Below are positions 23,810 through 32,045 of a stretch of DNA of 41,796 nucleotides, piece by piece. Both the position numbers and the translations under genes were made by a program. The notes beneath the pieces were generated by a model that saw only the letters and a list, made by a program, of their open reading frames with translations, ran no database searches and was not told the DNA's origin. The stretch's first letter is position 1. Each line of letters starts with the position of its first letter. Source of the stretch: Terriglobia bacterium (GTDB lineage: Bacteria > Acidobacteriota > Terriglobia > UBA7540); NCBI GenBank assembly GCA_030038235.1, contig JASHPE010000430.1:1-41796 (forward strand), in the 5' to 3' direction.

Positions 23810-24811
23810 TCAGCGAATGGCGCGGCCCAGAAAAGTACACTCGAGGTTCCAGAGCCATTGGTCGAAGTCGCTGGCCCCATAGATCCGCCGCAGTTCCAGC
23901 AGACTGTCGCCGGGTCGCACGGGTCCCGAGGAGGTCACCACCGCCGACCGGAAGCCGGCAGCGCGCGTGATTTCGATCGTCGCCGGCGTCCATTCGGGAT
24001 TGAGCGCGGGATGCGGATAGGAAAAGTGCTGAACAGGCTCTCCAAGCTCCTTCTCGATCGCAATCTTCGAGTCCCTGATTTCGGACCGCGCCTCGGCCGC
24101 GCTCACGTGAGCAAGATTGGGGTGCGACACCGTGTGGGCTCCGATTGTGTGTCCGGCTCGCTTCAACGACTGTGCCTGCTCCCAGGTCATCATGAATCCT
24201 GGCGTAAGCGGCTCAACCTCGAGCGCTGTCTCCACCTGCCTTACCCACGTGTCCTGGACCTCGCCCGTCTTGCTCGCACCGATCCCAAAAGCGGCGTTCA
24301 GGGCGGCCGCCCGGCTGGTATCGGTGGCGATGTCGTATACGACGCCGGACTCGGTCCACTGCAACAGCCGCGTCATGCCGAACGCAAAACGAATCCGGCA
24401 ATACCACGGCGGCTTGCCTCGCTCCATGGCGCCCGTAAGCAGGTAGAAGGTCGCGGGCACCGAGTAACGCGTCAGGATAGGCAAAGCCACGTCATGATTG
24501 TCCGCAAATCCATCGTCGAAAGTGACGGCCACCGATTTCTTCGGCAACTGGCGCCGCCCGCTGGCAAAGTCGCAGACGTCATCGATGCTGACGGGGTTGA
24601 ACCGCCGGGCGATGGCCCGGATATGCGCCTCAAAAGCCGCTCGCGGCTGCGAAACCCCGATCGACCACTCGGTAAGCGCCGGGTCCTCGGTGATCGAGTG
24701 ATACATCAAAACGACGGCGGCTGGAGAGGCGACACGGGTAGCTGCGGTCAATCCGCCGCTACTGATGAGAACTCTCTTCAGCAGTTGTTTTCCGGTCCGT
24801 TGAAGGCTCAT
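23810..24811 (-). CDS. polysaccharide deacetylase (NodB homology, CE4) 2
   Basis: The protein has 333 residues. NodB motif 1 is AVTFDDGFADNHDVALP (metal Asp in TFDDGF, 97-102), motif 2 is HTVSHPNL (about 222-229), and motif 3 is 'HFSYPHP'. A leading 'VVLMYHSITEDP' is typical of family members in polysaccharide loci. A basic, amphipathic N-terminus (LQRTGKQLLKRVL) rather than a clear signal peptide suggests a membrane-associated or cytoplasmic enzyme. It faces the flippase gene (convergent, 46 bp apart) and is divergent from the acyltransferase gene; their starts are about 65 bp apart and should share a control region. It is not a close copy of the deacetylase at 18801, so the two probably act on different acetyl groups or at different steps. 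Confidence 0.92.
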   Translation of the reverse strand: MSLQRTGKQLLKRVLISSGGLTAATRVASPAAVVLMYHSITEDPALTEWSIGVSQPRAAFEAHIRAIARRFNPVSIDDVCDFASGRRQLPKKSVAVTFDDGFADNHDVALPILTRYSVPATFYLLTGAMERGKPPWYCRIRFAFGMTRLLQWTESGVVYDIATDTSRAAALNAAFGIGASKTGEVQDTWVRQVETALEVEPLTPGFMMTWEQAQSLKRAGHTIGAHTVSHPNLAHVSAAEARSEIRDSKIAIEKELGEPVQHFSYPHPALNPEWTPATIEITRAAGFRSAVVTSSGPVRPGDSLLELRRIYGASDFDQWLWNLECTFLGRAIR

Positions 24812-24875
24812 GCGGATTCCAGGGCATCATGATAGCATGCGCGATTTTGCATCCTGCGGTTACACTCTGGAGTTA

Positions 24876-26075
24876 ATGAGCCCACGATCCCTTCAGGTCC
24901 GGCTTTACGAAGATCTGAGTTCGCTCGAGGCTTTGCGCGGCCCATGGAACGACCTGCTCGCGGAGTTCGAGGGCGCAACGGTCTTCTCCACATTGGAGTG
25001 GTTGCTGGCATGGTGGCGTGCATTCGGAGCCGAACGGCAGATCTACGTGCTTGGATTCCATGACGGCGCCGGTCGGCTGGCGGGAGCAGCGCCTCTCAGC
25101 CTATTCAGGGAGACACGCGGACCTGTAGCCCTGAAGTCGATGCAGATGATGGGCGACGGCAGCGGCGACTCCGACAACCTCGACTTCCCGATACGCGCCG
25201 GCTGCGAGGACGCTGTCGCTGCCGCCCTCCTGGATCACCTGAAGGCGGAGCAGCAGTTATGGGACGTTTGCCAGTTCAATACCTTGCCCGCCGGTTCCCC
25301 CGTGGTTCGGGCGCTCGCCGCCTTGATTGGAAGCGCCGGATGGGTCCATTACACGAGTGAGACTGTGACCCAGGCGATCGATCTGCCGGAGACGTGGGCC
25401 GAATACACGGCGCAGCTTTCCTCCAACGAACGCGAGAAGGTGGGCCGCCGCTCTCGCAAGCTGGCGAAGACTCACCAGGTGCGCTTCTACAGATGTGAAG
25501 CTGAAAGCGATCTACCGAGATATCTCCCGGTGCTATTCGAACTCCACCAGAAACGTTGGACGTCGACCGGCGAACCGGGAACTTTCGGTTTCGCCGAGCG
25601 CCGGCGGTTCTACGCTGAGATGGCGAAGGCTTTTCTCGCGCGGGGATGGCTGGAGTTCTGGCTTCTCGACGTTGATGGCACCACCGTAGCGGCGCAGTTC
25701 GGGTTCCGGTACCGGCAGACCTTCTTCATCCTGCAGGAAGGGTTTGAACCCGCGCTGTCAGGGGACAGCGTGGGTTACGTGCTGCGGGTGCACGTCATGA
25801 AGTATCTGATTGAGGCGGGCGTGCGTCGCTACGACTTTATGGCCGGACAAGAACCTGCCAAGGCGCGTTGGGGCGCCCGGCCGGGCCATTATCTTAACCT
25901 CCACTTCGCGCGTCCGAGGTCGGCGGGAGGACTGTACCTTCAGGCTGTACATGAGGCTGGCGCCGCCAAGGAGTATCTGCGGGAGCATCTACCTCAACCA
26001 GCCTGGGACCTGCTTCACAAGATCAAGTTGAAGCTGCGGGGGCCGGATGCGGGCGGGCCGAACGGCGGTGCCTGA
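24876..26075 (+). CDS. CelD/BcsL-type GNAT acyltransferase (FemAB-like)
   Basis: The protein has 399 residues from ATG 24876. In-frame ATGs at 24810 and 24837 would add 22 or 13 residues, but the first overlaps the divergent deacetylase start and the added part does not look like the family. The family pattern is clear: 'WNDLLAEFEGATVFSTLEWLLAWWRAFG' near the N-terminus, and in the second half 'ELHQKRWTSTGEPGTFGFAERRRFYAEMAKAF', 'LLDVDGTTVAAQFGFRYRQTFFILQEGFEPAL', and 'YDFMAGQEPAKARWGARPGHYLNLHF'. Proteins of this group occur in cellulose and exopolysaccharide loci, and are thought to add acyl or aminoacyl groups. The acyl donor and acceptor here are unknown. It is convergent with the sulfotransferase. 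Confidence 0.87.
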   Translation: MSPRSLQVRLYEDLSSLEALRGPWNDLLAEFEGATVFSTLEWLLAWWRAFGAERQIYVLGFHDGAGRLAGAAPLSLFRETRGPVALKSMQMMGDGSGDSDNLDFPIRAGCEDAVAAALLDHLKAEQQLWDVCQFNTLPAGSPVVRALAALIGSAGWVHYTSETVTQAIDLPETWAEYTAQLSSNEREKVGRRSRKLAKTHQVRFYRCEAESDLPRYLPVLFELHQKRWTSTGEPGTFGFAERRRFYAEMAKAFLARGWLEFWLLDVDGTTVAAQFGFRYRQTFFILQEGFEPALSGDSVGYVLRVHVMKYLIEAGVRRYDFMAGQEPAKARWGARPGHYLNLHFARPRSAGGLYLQAVHEAGAAKEYLREHLPQPAWDLLHKIKLKLRGPDAGGPNGGA

Positions 26076-26138
26076 CCAGCACAAGCTTTCGAGTGGCCGG
26101 AGGAGGCCTGCGCGCCACCACGAGCACCCGCAGCGATT

Positions 26139-26987
26139 TCAAGCCGTCGAGGTCAGGAACTGCTCTGTTCCGAGGCTGGGCGTGTAACCCACTCCTTGCA
26201 TCGCCGGGCCCCAAGCGTTTTCAATCTGTGCTACAGCGGCGGGCGACAGGTTGGAACGCCAGCCCCCGGACGTCGCGGAACGAATGAAAGGTATATCCTT
26301 CCGCATCCCCTTCGTGAAGATCCAACTATCGGATTGCTTTTCCTCCATGCCGCGCATGTGTTTGGCAGAGCTAAGTTCGACTGCGCGGCGAACCTCTCTT
26401 GAATCCGAGCTCAGATTTAAAAAGTCAGCAACCCGAGCCAGTTCGGCAATGGGGTCGGCGTTTATGTCTTCGTAGCGCAGGAGAAGGAATCTTTCGAGCG
26501 TGTCCTGCATCCGTACCCAGCTCAAGACGTGATCGCCCCATGGTCCGCTTTTCATGTCGAGGTCGTCGGCGATGAATAGCGGTATATACTGGTCCAGCGT
26601 GCAATCCGCCGATAGCAGGCGCTTCTTGAGATTGTAATAATAGTAGGAAACTGCGACATCCCGCGGATCACGCACAATGTAGATCACGCTGCGGTAACGA
26701 GGCATAAAACATTCGTGGCTCTTGATGATGCGCGGGCGGGGAAGCTCCCGGAGTTTGCGATCAGGAAGGATGTAGATCGAAGGCACAATCGACTCGATGT
26801 TCAGAAAAGTGACCGGCTCCTTTGTGTGGACTAAATTGGCGACCAAAAAGCGGACCCACGTATTTCCCGATTTCGGATAAGAAACCAGGAAAATATCGTC
26901 TGGAAACACCGTCTGATTCCGCCCCGGCGCTTTCTTCCCCAGCAGAACCGCTGAAGCTTCCGTCAGTGCGCGAACGAGTTTGCCCAC
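26139..26987 (-). CDS. PAPS-dependent sulfotransferase domain protein
   Basis: The protein has 282 residues. It transfers sulfate from PAPS to a hydroxyl or amino group of a carbohydrate, lipid or similar acceptor. The 5'-phosphosulfate-binding loop is FLVSYPKSGNTWVRFLVANL (about 33-52) and the 3'-phosphate region is SVIYIVRDPRDVAVSYYYYN (about 99-118). Near the C-terminus 'FIRSATSGGWRSNLSPAAVAQIE' matches the GxxGxW motif. The GTG start at 26987 has GGGAGG six bases upstream. It is the third gene of a minus-strand set with the LMW phosphatase and ATP-grasp genes, 58 bp after the latter. A sulfotransferase in this setting suggests that the polysaccharide or its lipid carrier is sulfated. A sulfatase or PAPS-forming genes were not seen in the window. 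Confidence 0.92.
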   Translation of the reverse strand: MGKLVRALTEASAVLLGKKAPGRNQTVFPDDIFLVSYPKSGNTWVRFLVANLVHTKEPVTFLNIESIVPSIYILPDRKLRELPRPRIIKSHECFMPRYRSVIYIVRDPRDVAVSYYYYNLKKRLLSADCTLDQYIPLFIADDLDMKSGPWGDHVLSWVRMQDTLERFLLLRYEDINADPIAELARVADFLNLSSDSREVRRAVELSSAKHMRGMEEKQSDSWIFTKGMRKDIPFIRSATSGGWRSNLSPAAVAQIENAWGPAMQGVGYTPSLGTEQFLTSTA

Positions 26988-27045
26988 TCGTGCCTCCCTG
27001 GTACCTTAGACGACCCGTTTGGTGCTGCGCCGCCGCTTGAGCACG

Positions 27046-28329
27046 TCAGTGCCGGGTTTCTACTTCTCGGATCCCTCTCTTGCCGGATTCACCCGATCCC
27101 GTTGTTTTCGGGTCCGGCTGCTGCGACGCTATGGCCGTGCGCTGCGGCAGAATTCGCCTCATGAGGGCTTGAGCATCGGAACGGACCAGTTTCTTGCCCG
27201 TATCGAGCCATTCCAGAAAAGCCGGAAAGGGATCGTGGATTGTCCAGAGCGCGTTGCGTTTCTCCCCTGAGCCGGGCATGTCCTGTGCTTGCGAGTTCTC
27301 CGGCAAAACGCGACCCCTGCGCGTCAGGACTTCATGCCAACGCTTCAAGGAGCCAGCGCTCCAGTGCCAGATCATTCCCACAGCATAGCCGGCCGGAACA
27401 GCCGGAGCCTCTCCGTGGGCCAGTTGCCATTCATACCGGGGAAAATCCACTCCCGCCTGAAGCGCCAGCGACACAGTGCCCCAGTATCGGCCATTGACCT
27501 CCATCAGCGTAGAGACGCCTGTGCGCCGGTCATGCCGAAACTCGACCATGGCTACCCCTTTCCATTCCAATGCCCGCAGCAGCCTGAGGGATGTCTCGGC
27601 CAATTGCGGATCGAGCGATTCGGCTACGGCCGTGACCGCCACTCCACCCGCACTCGGAAATTCGCGCAGCCGCCGATGCTGAAACGCGGCGACGCAATTC
27701 CCCTGGTGAACGAGCATTTCGACTCCGACTCCACAGCCCGTGCAATACTCCTGCAGAATGGCATCCTCGACCACTCCGTTGTTCAAGGCGTCCGTTATCT
27801 CTTCCGGCGTGCGGAAGTAACGGATCTTGAACATTTCCGACGCGCTCTTCTGCCGGGGTTTGGCGATTACAGGGAAAGCCATTTGACGAATGACGTCTGA
27901 AGATCTGCTATCGAGAATCTCGTACTCACGCGGAACGCGAACGCCCGCACTGTGGGCGATTCTCAAAGTAGTCTCTTTGTTCAGAACACGATTGACGACG
28001 GCGGGCGGCGGGCATGCGACGTGCACAAGGGAATTCAGCGTCTCATAGTGGCCGGATACTGCCGCGAGGGCGCCGTCGGTCACCGGAATCAACATGTCCG
28101 CTCCCGTGCACTTCACCTTCCCGCAAAGAACGTTCAGGAAGTCATCAGGTCTGCTGCTTGGGTCCGGCAAACGGAAAAACCCGGCAATCGCTCGCGAGTA
28201 GAGGACAGGATCTGCGCTCGATAGGCTCGCCACGAAAACCGTCACGCCTGCTTGGTGCAAGGAGCGGGCGACAGGAACTGTGATTCTTGGCTCGACGCCC
28301 ATCACGACGACGGGTTTTCCTTTGTCCAT
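27046..28329 (-). CDS. ATP-grasp domain protein (carboxylate-amine ligase-like)
   Basis: The protein has 427 residues. The ATP-grasp fold is clear: an N-terminal Rossmann-like part (VVVMGVEPRITVPVARSLHQAG), 'LNKETTLRIAHSAGVRVPREYEI', the ATP-binding Lys in FPVIAKPRQK, 'ILQEYCTGCGVGVEMLV', and the metal-binding Glu277/Asn279 in LMEVNGRYWGTVSLAL. Such enzymes join a carboxylate to an amine or alcohol through an acyl-phosphate. Close members occur in polysaccharide loci and may add amino acids or other acyl groups to sugars; the substrate is unknown. A C-terminal tail of about 50 residues is Pro/Arg-rich. It lies 17 bp after the LMW phosphatase gene, with AGGGG upstream of its ATG, so the two are surely co-transcribed. 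Confidence 0.9.
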   Translation of the reverse strand: MDKGKPVVVMGVEPRITVPVARSLHQAGVTVFVASLSSADPVLYSRAIAGFFRLPDPSSRPDDFLNVLCGKVKCTGADMLIPVTDGALAAVSGHYETLNSLVHVACPPPAVVNRVLNKETTLRIAHSAGVRVPREYEILDSRSSDVIRQMAFPVIAKPRQKSASEMFKIRYFRTPEEITDALNNGVVEDAILQEYCTGCGVGVEMLVHQGNCVAAFQHRRLREFPSAGGVAVTAVAESLDPQLAETSLRLLRALEWKGVAMVEFRHDRRTGVSTLMEVNGRYWGTVSLALQAGVDFPRYEWQLAHGEAPAVPAGYAVGMIWHWSAGSLKRWHEVLTRRGRVLPENSQAQDMPGSGEKRNALWTIHDPFPAFLEWLDTGKKLVRSDAQALMRRILPQRTAIASQQPDPKTTGSGESGKRGIREVETRH

Positions 28330-28346
28330 TGGACCCCTGTTTCGAC

Positions 28347-29126
28347 CTACGAGCGTTCCGCCCGCTGCGAACCACTGGATTCGATGCTCATGTTGACTCC
28401 GGTGGCTGACTCCACAAGTTCCCGCTTCGCGCCAACACCCAGCGTCGCCACAAGATTATCGACACAGTGCTGAAGAAGGGCGTAGCAGCGTCTGGTTTCC
28501 TCTTCGTCCCCGAAGAACGGATCCTGGATTTCTATCGACCGATAGCCTTCTCCGGCGTACGCGCTCAGCATAAAGACCTTGTCCCTGATCGCCGGGTAAC
28601 GGCAAAGAAGCTCGACCTGATTTCGATAGTCCATGGCAAAGATCGCATCGGCGTGATCGAGCATTTCAGAGTTCAGCGGCCGGGCCCGATGCTGGGACAA
28701 GTCAATGCCGAATTCGCGTGCTGCCACAACGCTCCAGGGATGCGCCGGCCTGCCGGAAGTCGCGTTGAGCCCGGCCGACAGCACCCGCATGTCGACACGA
28801 GAATTTTCGATAGCTCGCTTCATGAGAGCTTCGCACATTGGGCTGCGCATGATATTCCCGAAGCACACAAACAAGAAGGAGCGAGCCTTCATGGGCGCCT
28901 TTTTCAGGCGCGGATTCACGAGGCGCAGTCCGTTCGTTACTCGCAATCTGATGTAAAGCGGACGTTCATGCGGTTTGTATTTCCGGTACTCAAGTATCTC
29001 GCGGACTGCCCGCTTCGGGATCACGGATTTCGCGAACCGGCGCAGCCTTGCCGCCCAGGAGCAACTGTCGAGATCCTCGTTCGCACCAGCCATACCAGCT
29101 ATTGTGCCACGCTTCGAGGCGATCAA
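28347..29126 (-). CDS. low-molecular-weight protein tyrosine phosphatase with N-terminal extension
   Basis: The protein has 259 residues from TTG 29126; an ATG at 29093 would give 248. The catalytic domain starts near residue 80 with the P-loop VCFGNIMRSP (Cys88, Arg94, C-X5-R-S) and ends with the general acid loop QDPFFGD. 'YSIEIQDPF' style sequence before it is typical. Family members usually begin directly at the P-loop and have about 150-160 residues. The extra 80 basic residues (KSVIPKRAVREILEYRKYKPHERPLY) are unusual. In polysaccharide loci such phosphatases normally dephosphorylate a Wzc/BY-kinase tyrosine cluster, but the Wzz protein in this window has no kinase domain. The gene heads the phosphatase/ATP-grasp/sulfotransferase set. 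It is separated from the O-antigen ligase gene by a palindromic element. Confidence 0.88.
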   Translation of the reverse strand: MIASKRGTIAGMAGANEDLDSCSWAARLRRFAKSVIPKRAVREILEYRKYKPHERPLYIRLRVTNGLRLVNPRLKKAPMKARSFLFVCFGNIMRSPMCEALMKRAIENSRVDMRVLSAGLNATSGRPAHPWSVVAAREFGIDLSQHRARPLNSEMLDHADAIFAMDYRNQVELLCRYPAIRDKVFMLSAYAGEGYRSIEIQDPFFGDEEETRRCYALLQHCVDNLVATLGVGAKRELVESATGVNMSIESSGSQRAERS

Positions 29127-29150
29127 CGCCCCGCAATCATCACGCTAGTC

Positions 29151-29227
29151 GTTCAGTTTGACGTAGCGGCGGGTTTAATCCCGCCATTTGGATAGCGGCG
29201 TAAAGCCGCCGCTACGTCAAGCTGAAC
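29151..29227. repeat. REP-like cruciform element
   Basis: The outer arms are 22 bp (29151-29172 and 29206-29227), matching at 21 of 22 positions and containing TTGACGTAGCGGCGG. Inside the arms are two small hairpins: GGCGGG-TTTAAT-CCCGCC (29168-29185) and GCGGC-GTAAA-GCCGC. This two-hairpin palindrome lies in the divergent gap between the phosphatase and the O-antigen ligase gene. Confidence 0.75.
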
Positions 29228-29355
29228 ACCGGCGAATGCCGGCGGATTCCGCCATGCTACAATGAAGTGTTTTTCGGCAGCGGATTGGCGGCGCGATCCG
29301 ACGCGATCGTTTCCGCAGCGCTGCAGGCTCGGGGGACGACTGAGGGTCAGTCTGA

Positions 29356-30738
29356 ATGGCAACTATCACCGGCCCGCTCCATCCGGGCGCCGTCGGGCGC
29401 AAGCCAGGCAATGATCAAGGCCCTGCGCCCCAATCCCAGCAATCCAAACCTACAGGAGCCCGATCTGAGCCCTTGGGCGGGGCTTACTTCTGGCTTGTGG
29501 TCTTTTTCGTTGTCTACTGTGCCCGGCCCGAGGACTGGGTCCCGGGACTGCACGTCATTCCTCTGGCGAAGATCTCAGGAATCTTCGCGGCTCTGGCGCT
29601 GATACTGAGCATCGGGCGTTCCAGGCGCCCGATCCAGCACATTCCCCTTGAGATCTGGCTCACTGCGATTCTCACGGTGTGGCTGACCATCTCTTCGCTG
29701 CTTTCTCCCGTATGGCGGGGCGGCGCTTTCTTCAAGTCGCTGGACTTCGCCAAGCTCCTGGTGGCGATGGTGGTGGGATTCCTGGTTGTCACCAGTGTGG
29801 CCCGGCTGCGCCGCCTGCTCTTCGTTCAAGCAGCTTGCGTTGTGGTCGTGGCCGCGGTGTCGCTGGTAACAGGCCACTCGCACTTGCGCGTCTACGGACT
29901 GGTCGGCGGCATGTACGAGAACTCGAACGATCTGGCCTTCGCGATCGCCCTCACGCTCCCTCTCTGCTTTGCCTTCGCTTTGAGGACGCGCAGCATATTC
30001 GTCAAGGCTCTTTGGGCCAGCGGAAGCCTGGTAATGATCGCGACCCTGCTTCTTACCGGATCGCGAGGGGGAGCTGTCACCCTGGTGGTAGCGATGCTGG
30101 TGTGCCTCTGGCACTTCGGCATTCAGGGAAAGCGCCCGCAGCTCGTCCTGGTGACCCTGGTGGCAGCGGTCGCGCTTTTCGCGCTGACAGGAGGCGTTGT
30201 CGCGCAACGCTTCGCCGCGCTGTCCGGTAATACCAGTGATACTTTTCAGCTTTCCGCCTACGAATCGTACGAGCAGCGTAGCCTGCTGATCGATCTCGCC
30301 CTGAGCGCCATCAAGGACCATCCACTTTTCGGACTCGGCACCGGCGACTTTGAAGTCTATTCGGGCTTGTGGAGGGAGGTTCATCTCGTCTATCTGCAGG
30401 TCGCCGTCGAGGGAGGCATTCTGGCCCTGTTCCTTTACCTCGGCGTGTTCTGGCGGGGATTTATGAACCTGAGACGACTCGCGCGAATGCAACTGGACGC
30501 GGAGACGCAGCTCTTTGCGTGGGCACTGCACGGCGTGCTGATCGGATTTGTCATCGGTGCCCTGTTCGCTCCTGATGCCTATCAGTATTTTCCCTTTTTC
30601 ACGGTCATGTATACGGCTGCCTTGCGCGCCACCGTCGAGGAGCATTCGCAGCCGGAGTTGGTGCCAGGCAGTCAGTCCAACAAGTCAAAAACGCTTCGTC
30701 TGGCATTCTGGCGAGCCCGAGCCGCTGGTCAAACGTAA
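29356..30738 (+). CDS. O-antigen ligase / Wzy-type polymerase family membrane protein
   Basis: The protein has 460 residues with about ten to twelve hydrophobic segments. The Wzy_C signature is visible: 'GLVGGMYENSNDLAFAIALTLPLCFAFAL', then 'LLTGSRGGAVTLVVAMLV', and the long periplasmic loop ending 'AIKDHPLFGLGTGDFEVYS' and 'VHLVYLQVAVEGGILALFLYLGVF'. These features occur both in O-antigen ligases (WaaL) and in Wzy polymerases. Next to a Wzx-like flippase and Wzz/Wza export genes, a polymerase for the exopolysaccharide is the more likely role, but ligase cannot be excluded. The N-terminal 45 residues are Gly/Pro/Gln-rich and cytoplasmic. The ATG at 29356 has GAGGG nine bases upstream. Confidence 0.9.
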   Translation: MATITGPLHPGAVGRKPGNDQGPAPQSQQSKPTGARSEPLGGAYFWLVVFFVVYCARPEDWVPGLHVIPLAKISGIFAALALILSIGRSRRPIQHIPLEIWLTAILTVWLTISSLLSPVWRGGAFFKSLDFAKLLVAMVVGFLVVTSVARLRRLLFVQAACVVVVAAVSLVTGHSHLRVYGLVGGMYENSNDLAFAIALTLPLCFAFALRTRSIFVKALWASGSLVMIATLLLTGSRGGAVTLVVAMLVCLWHFGIQGKRPQLVLVTLVAAVALFALTGGVVAQRFAALSGNTSDTFQLSAYESYEQRSLLIDLALSAIKDHPLFGLGTGDFEVYSGLWREVHLVYLQVAVEGGILALFLYLGVFWRGFMNLRRLARMQLDAETQLFAWALHGVLIGFVIGALFAPDAYQYFPFFTVMYTAALRATVEEHSQPELVPGSQSNKSKTLRLAFWRARAAGQT

Positions 30739-30874
30739 GCCACCAGCCTCGCCGGCCGAATTGTAATAAAGTTCGGAGGTGATCGCTTCGGAGTTCCGGG
30801 TTCAGAATTGGCCGCACCGGAACCCGATTGTCGTGCGAACCCCGAACCGCGATGTGAGGTATAAGGAGCGCCTT

Positions 30875-31921
30875 ATGCGTATGACCCTGGCCGCAGCACT
30901 GGCCTGCGCTGCCTTTCTCGGTGCTGCGCCAGCCTTGCAGACGTCGGAATCCGAATTCCCTCAAGCCGAAATATCAAACGGTCAGCTTCGTTTGAAACTG
31001 TATCTTCCCGATGCGAAGCGCGGATACTATCGCGGTACCCGATTTGACTGGTCCGGCACGATCGGCAGCCTGGAATACCAGGGCCACCGGTATTATGGAC
31101 CGTGGTTCTCGAGTGTTGATTCGAAGATTCACGACTACCACGATTTCGGCGACAAAATCATCGCTTCGCCTTGTTCGGCGGACTCAGGTCCCGTTGACGA
31201 ATTCCAGACGAACGGAACAGCTCTCGGTTGGGACGAGGCCCCTGTGGGTGGGACGTTTGTCAAAATCGGCGTGGGCGTGCTTAGAAAGGACGACGCCCAC
31301 TACGACTACGTCAAGCAGTACGAGATCGTAAACCCAGGTCGATGGAGCGTCGAAACGCATCCCGACGGGGTGGAATTCACTCAAGAGCTGAGTGATCCGT
31401 CGTCGGGCTACGGTTATATCTACCGGAAGGTTGTCCGGCTTGTGCAAGACAAGCCGGAGATGATGCTCGAACACCACCTGAAGAATACTGGCCGCCGCAC
31501 CATTCACAGCGCGGTGTACAATCACAATTTCCTCGTTCTCGACAAGCAGCCGCCCGGACCCGATTTCGTTATCACGGTTCCGTTCCAAATCCATTCGCCC
31601 GACCCACCCAGCGAGGAACTTGCCCGAATCCGTGGAAATCAGCTTGTGTTTTCGAAGGTGCTGCGGAGCGGGGAGGTCATGGAAACGCTGCTCGAGGGTT
31701 TCGGCCCCAGTCCGCAAGACAACGTGATCCGCGTTGAGAACCGAAAAGTTGGCGCCGGCGTGAGGATAACGGGGGACCATCCGTTATCCAAATTCAACGT
31801 CTGGTCGATCAGGACCGTGCTGGCAGTGGAGCCGTTCATCACCATGGCCGTCGAGCCGGGGAGTGAATTCAGTTGGACAACCCGCTACGACTATTACACG
31901 CTTCCGTCAAATACCAAGTAG
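30875..31921 (+). CDS. secreted protein of unknown function, possibly galactose-mutarotase-like
   Basis: The protein has 348 residues from ATG 30875, which has AAGGAG about six bases upstream and gives a signal peptide (MRMTLAAALACAAFLGAAPALQ). In-frame codons upstream to 30779 give no signal peptide. I do not firmly recognise the family. The order 'QAEISNGQLRLKLYLPDAKRGYYRGTRFDWSGTIGSLEYQGHRYYG', 'VKQYEIVNPG' and 'IHSAVYNHNFLVLD' resembles secreted proteins of the aldose 1-epimerase/galactose-mutarotase superfold. The 'YNHNFL' His may be equivalent to a catalytic or sugar-binding His, but this is a guess. It lies downstream of the O-antigen ligase/polymerase and may belong to the polysaccharide locus. 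Confidence 0.72.
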   Translation: MRMTLAAALACAAFLGAAPALQTSESEFPQAEISNGQLRLKLYLPDAKRGYYRGTRFDWSGTIGSLEYQGHRYYGPWFSSVDSKIHDYHDFGDKIIASPCSADSGPVDEFQTNGTALGWDEAPVGGTFVKIGVGVLRKDDAHYDYVKQYEIVNPGRWSVETHPDGVEFTQELSDPSSGYGYIYRKVVRLVQDKPEMMLEHHLKNTGRRTIHSAVYNHNFLVLDKQPPGPDFVITVPFQIHSPDPPSEELARIRGNQLVFSKVLRSGEVMETLLEGFGPSPQDNVIRVENRKVGAGVRITGDHPLSKFNVWSIRTVLAVEPFITMAVEPGSEFSWTTRYDYYTLPSNTK

Positions 31922-32045
31922 ATGGGCCTGTAGCGGCGATGAGATCTACCATCTCGAGGTTGCCGTAAGTCAACTGACGCCGCGAAGTTTGTGACGACCG
32001 CATCCGCTACGATGTCATCGAAATAGGTTTGAGAGGTGAACCAAA

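Noticed and set aside
23669..24832. 387-codon plus-strand frame opposite the second deacetylase
   Set aside because: It is antisense to a gene with intact NodB motifs, and the frame itself shows no domain.
29575..30645. 356-codon minus-strand frame opposite the O-antigen ligase gene
   Set aside because: It is hydrophilic, Gln/Arg/His-rich and motif-free, and the plus strand encodes an evident multi-pass membrane protein.
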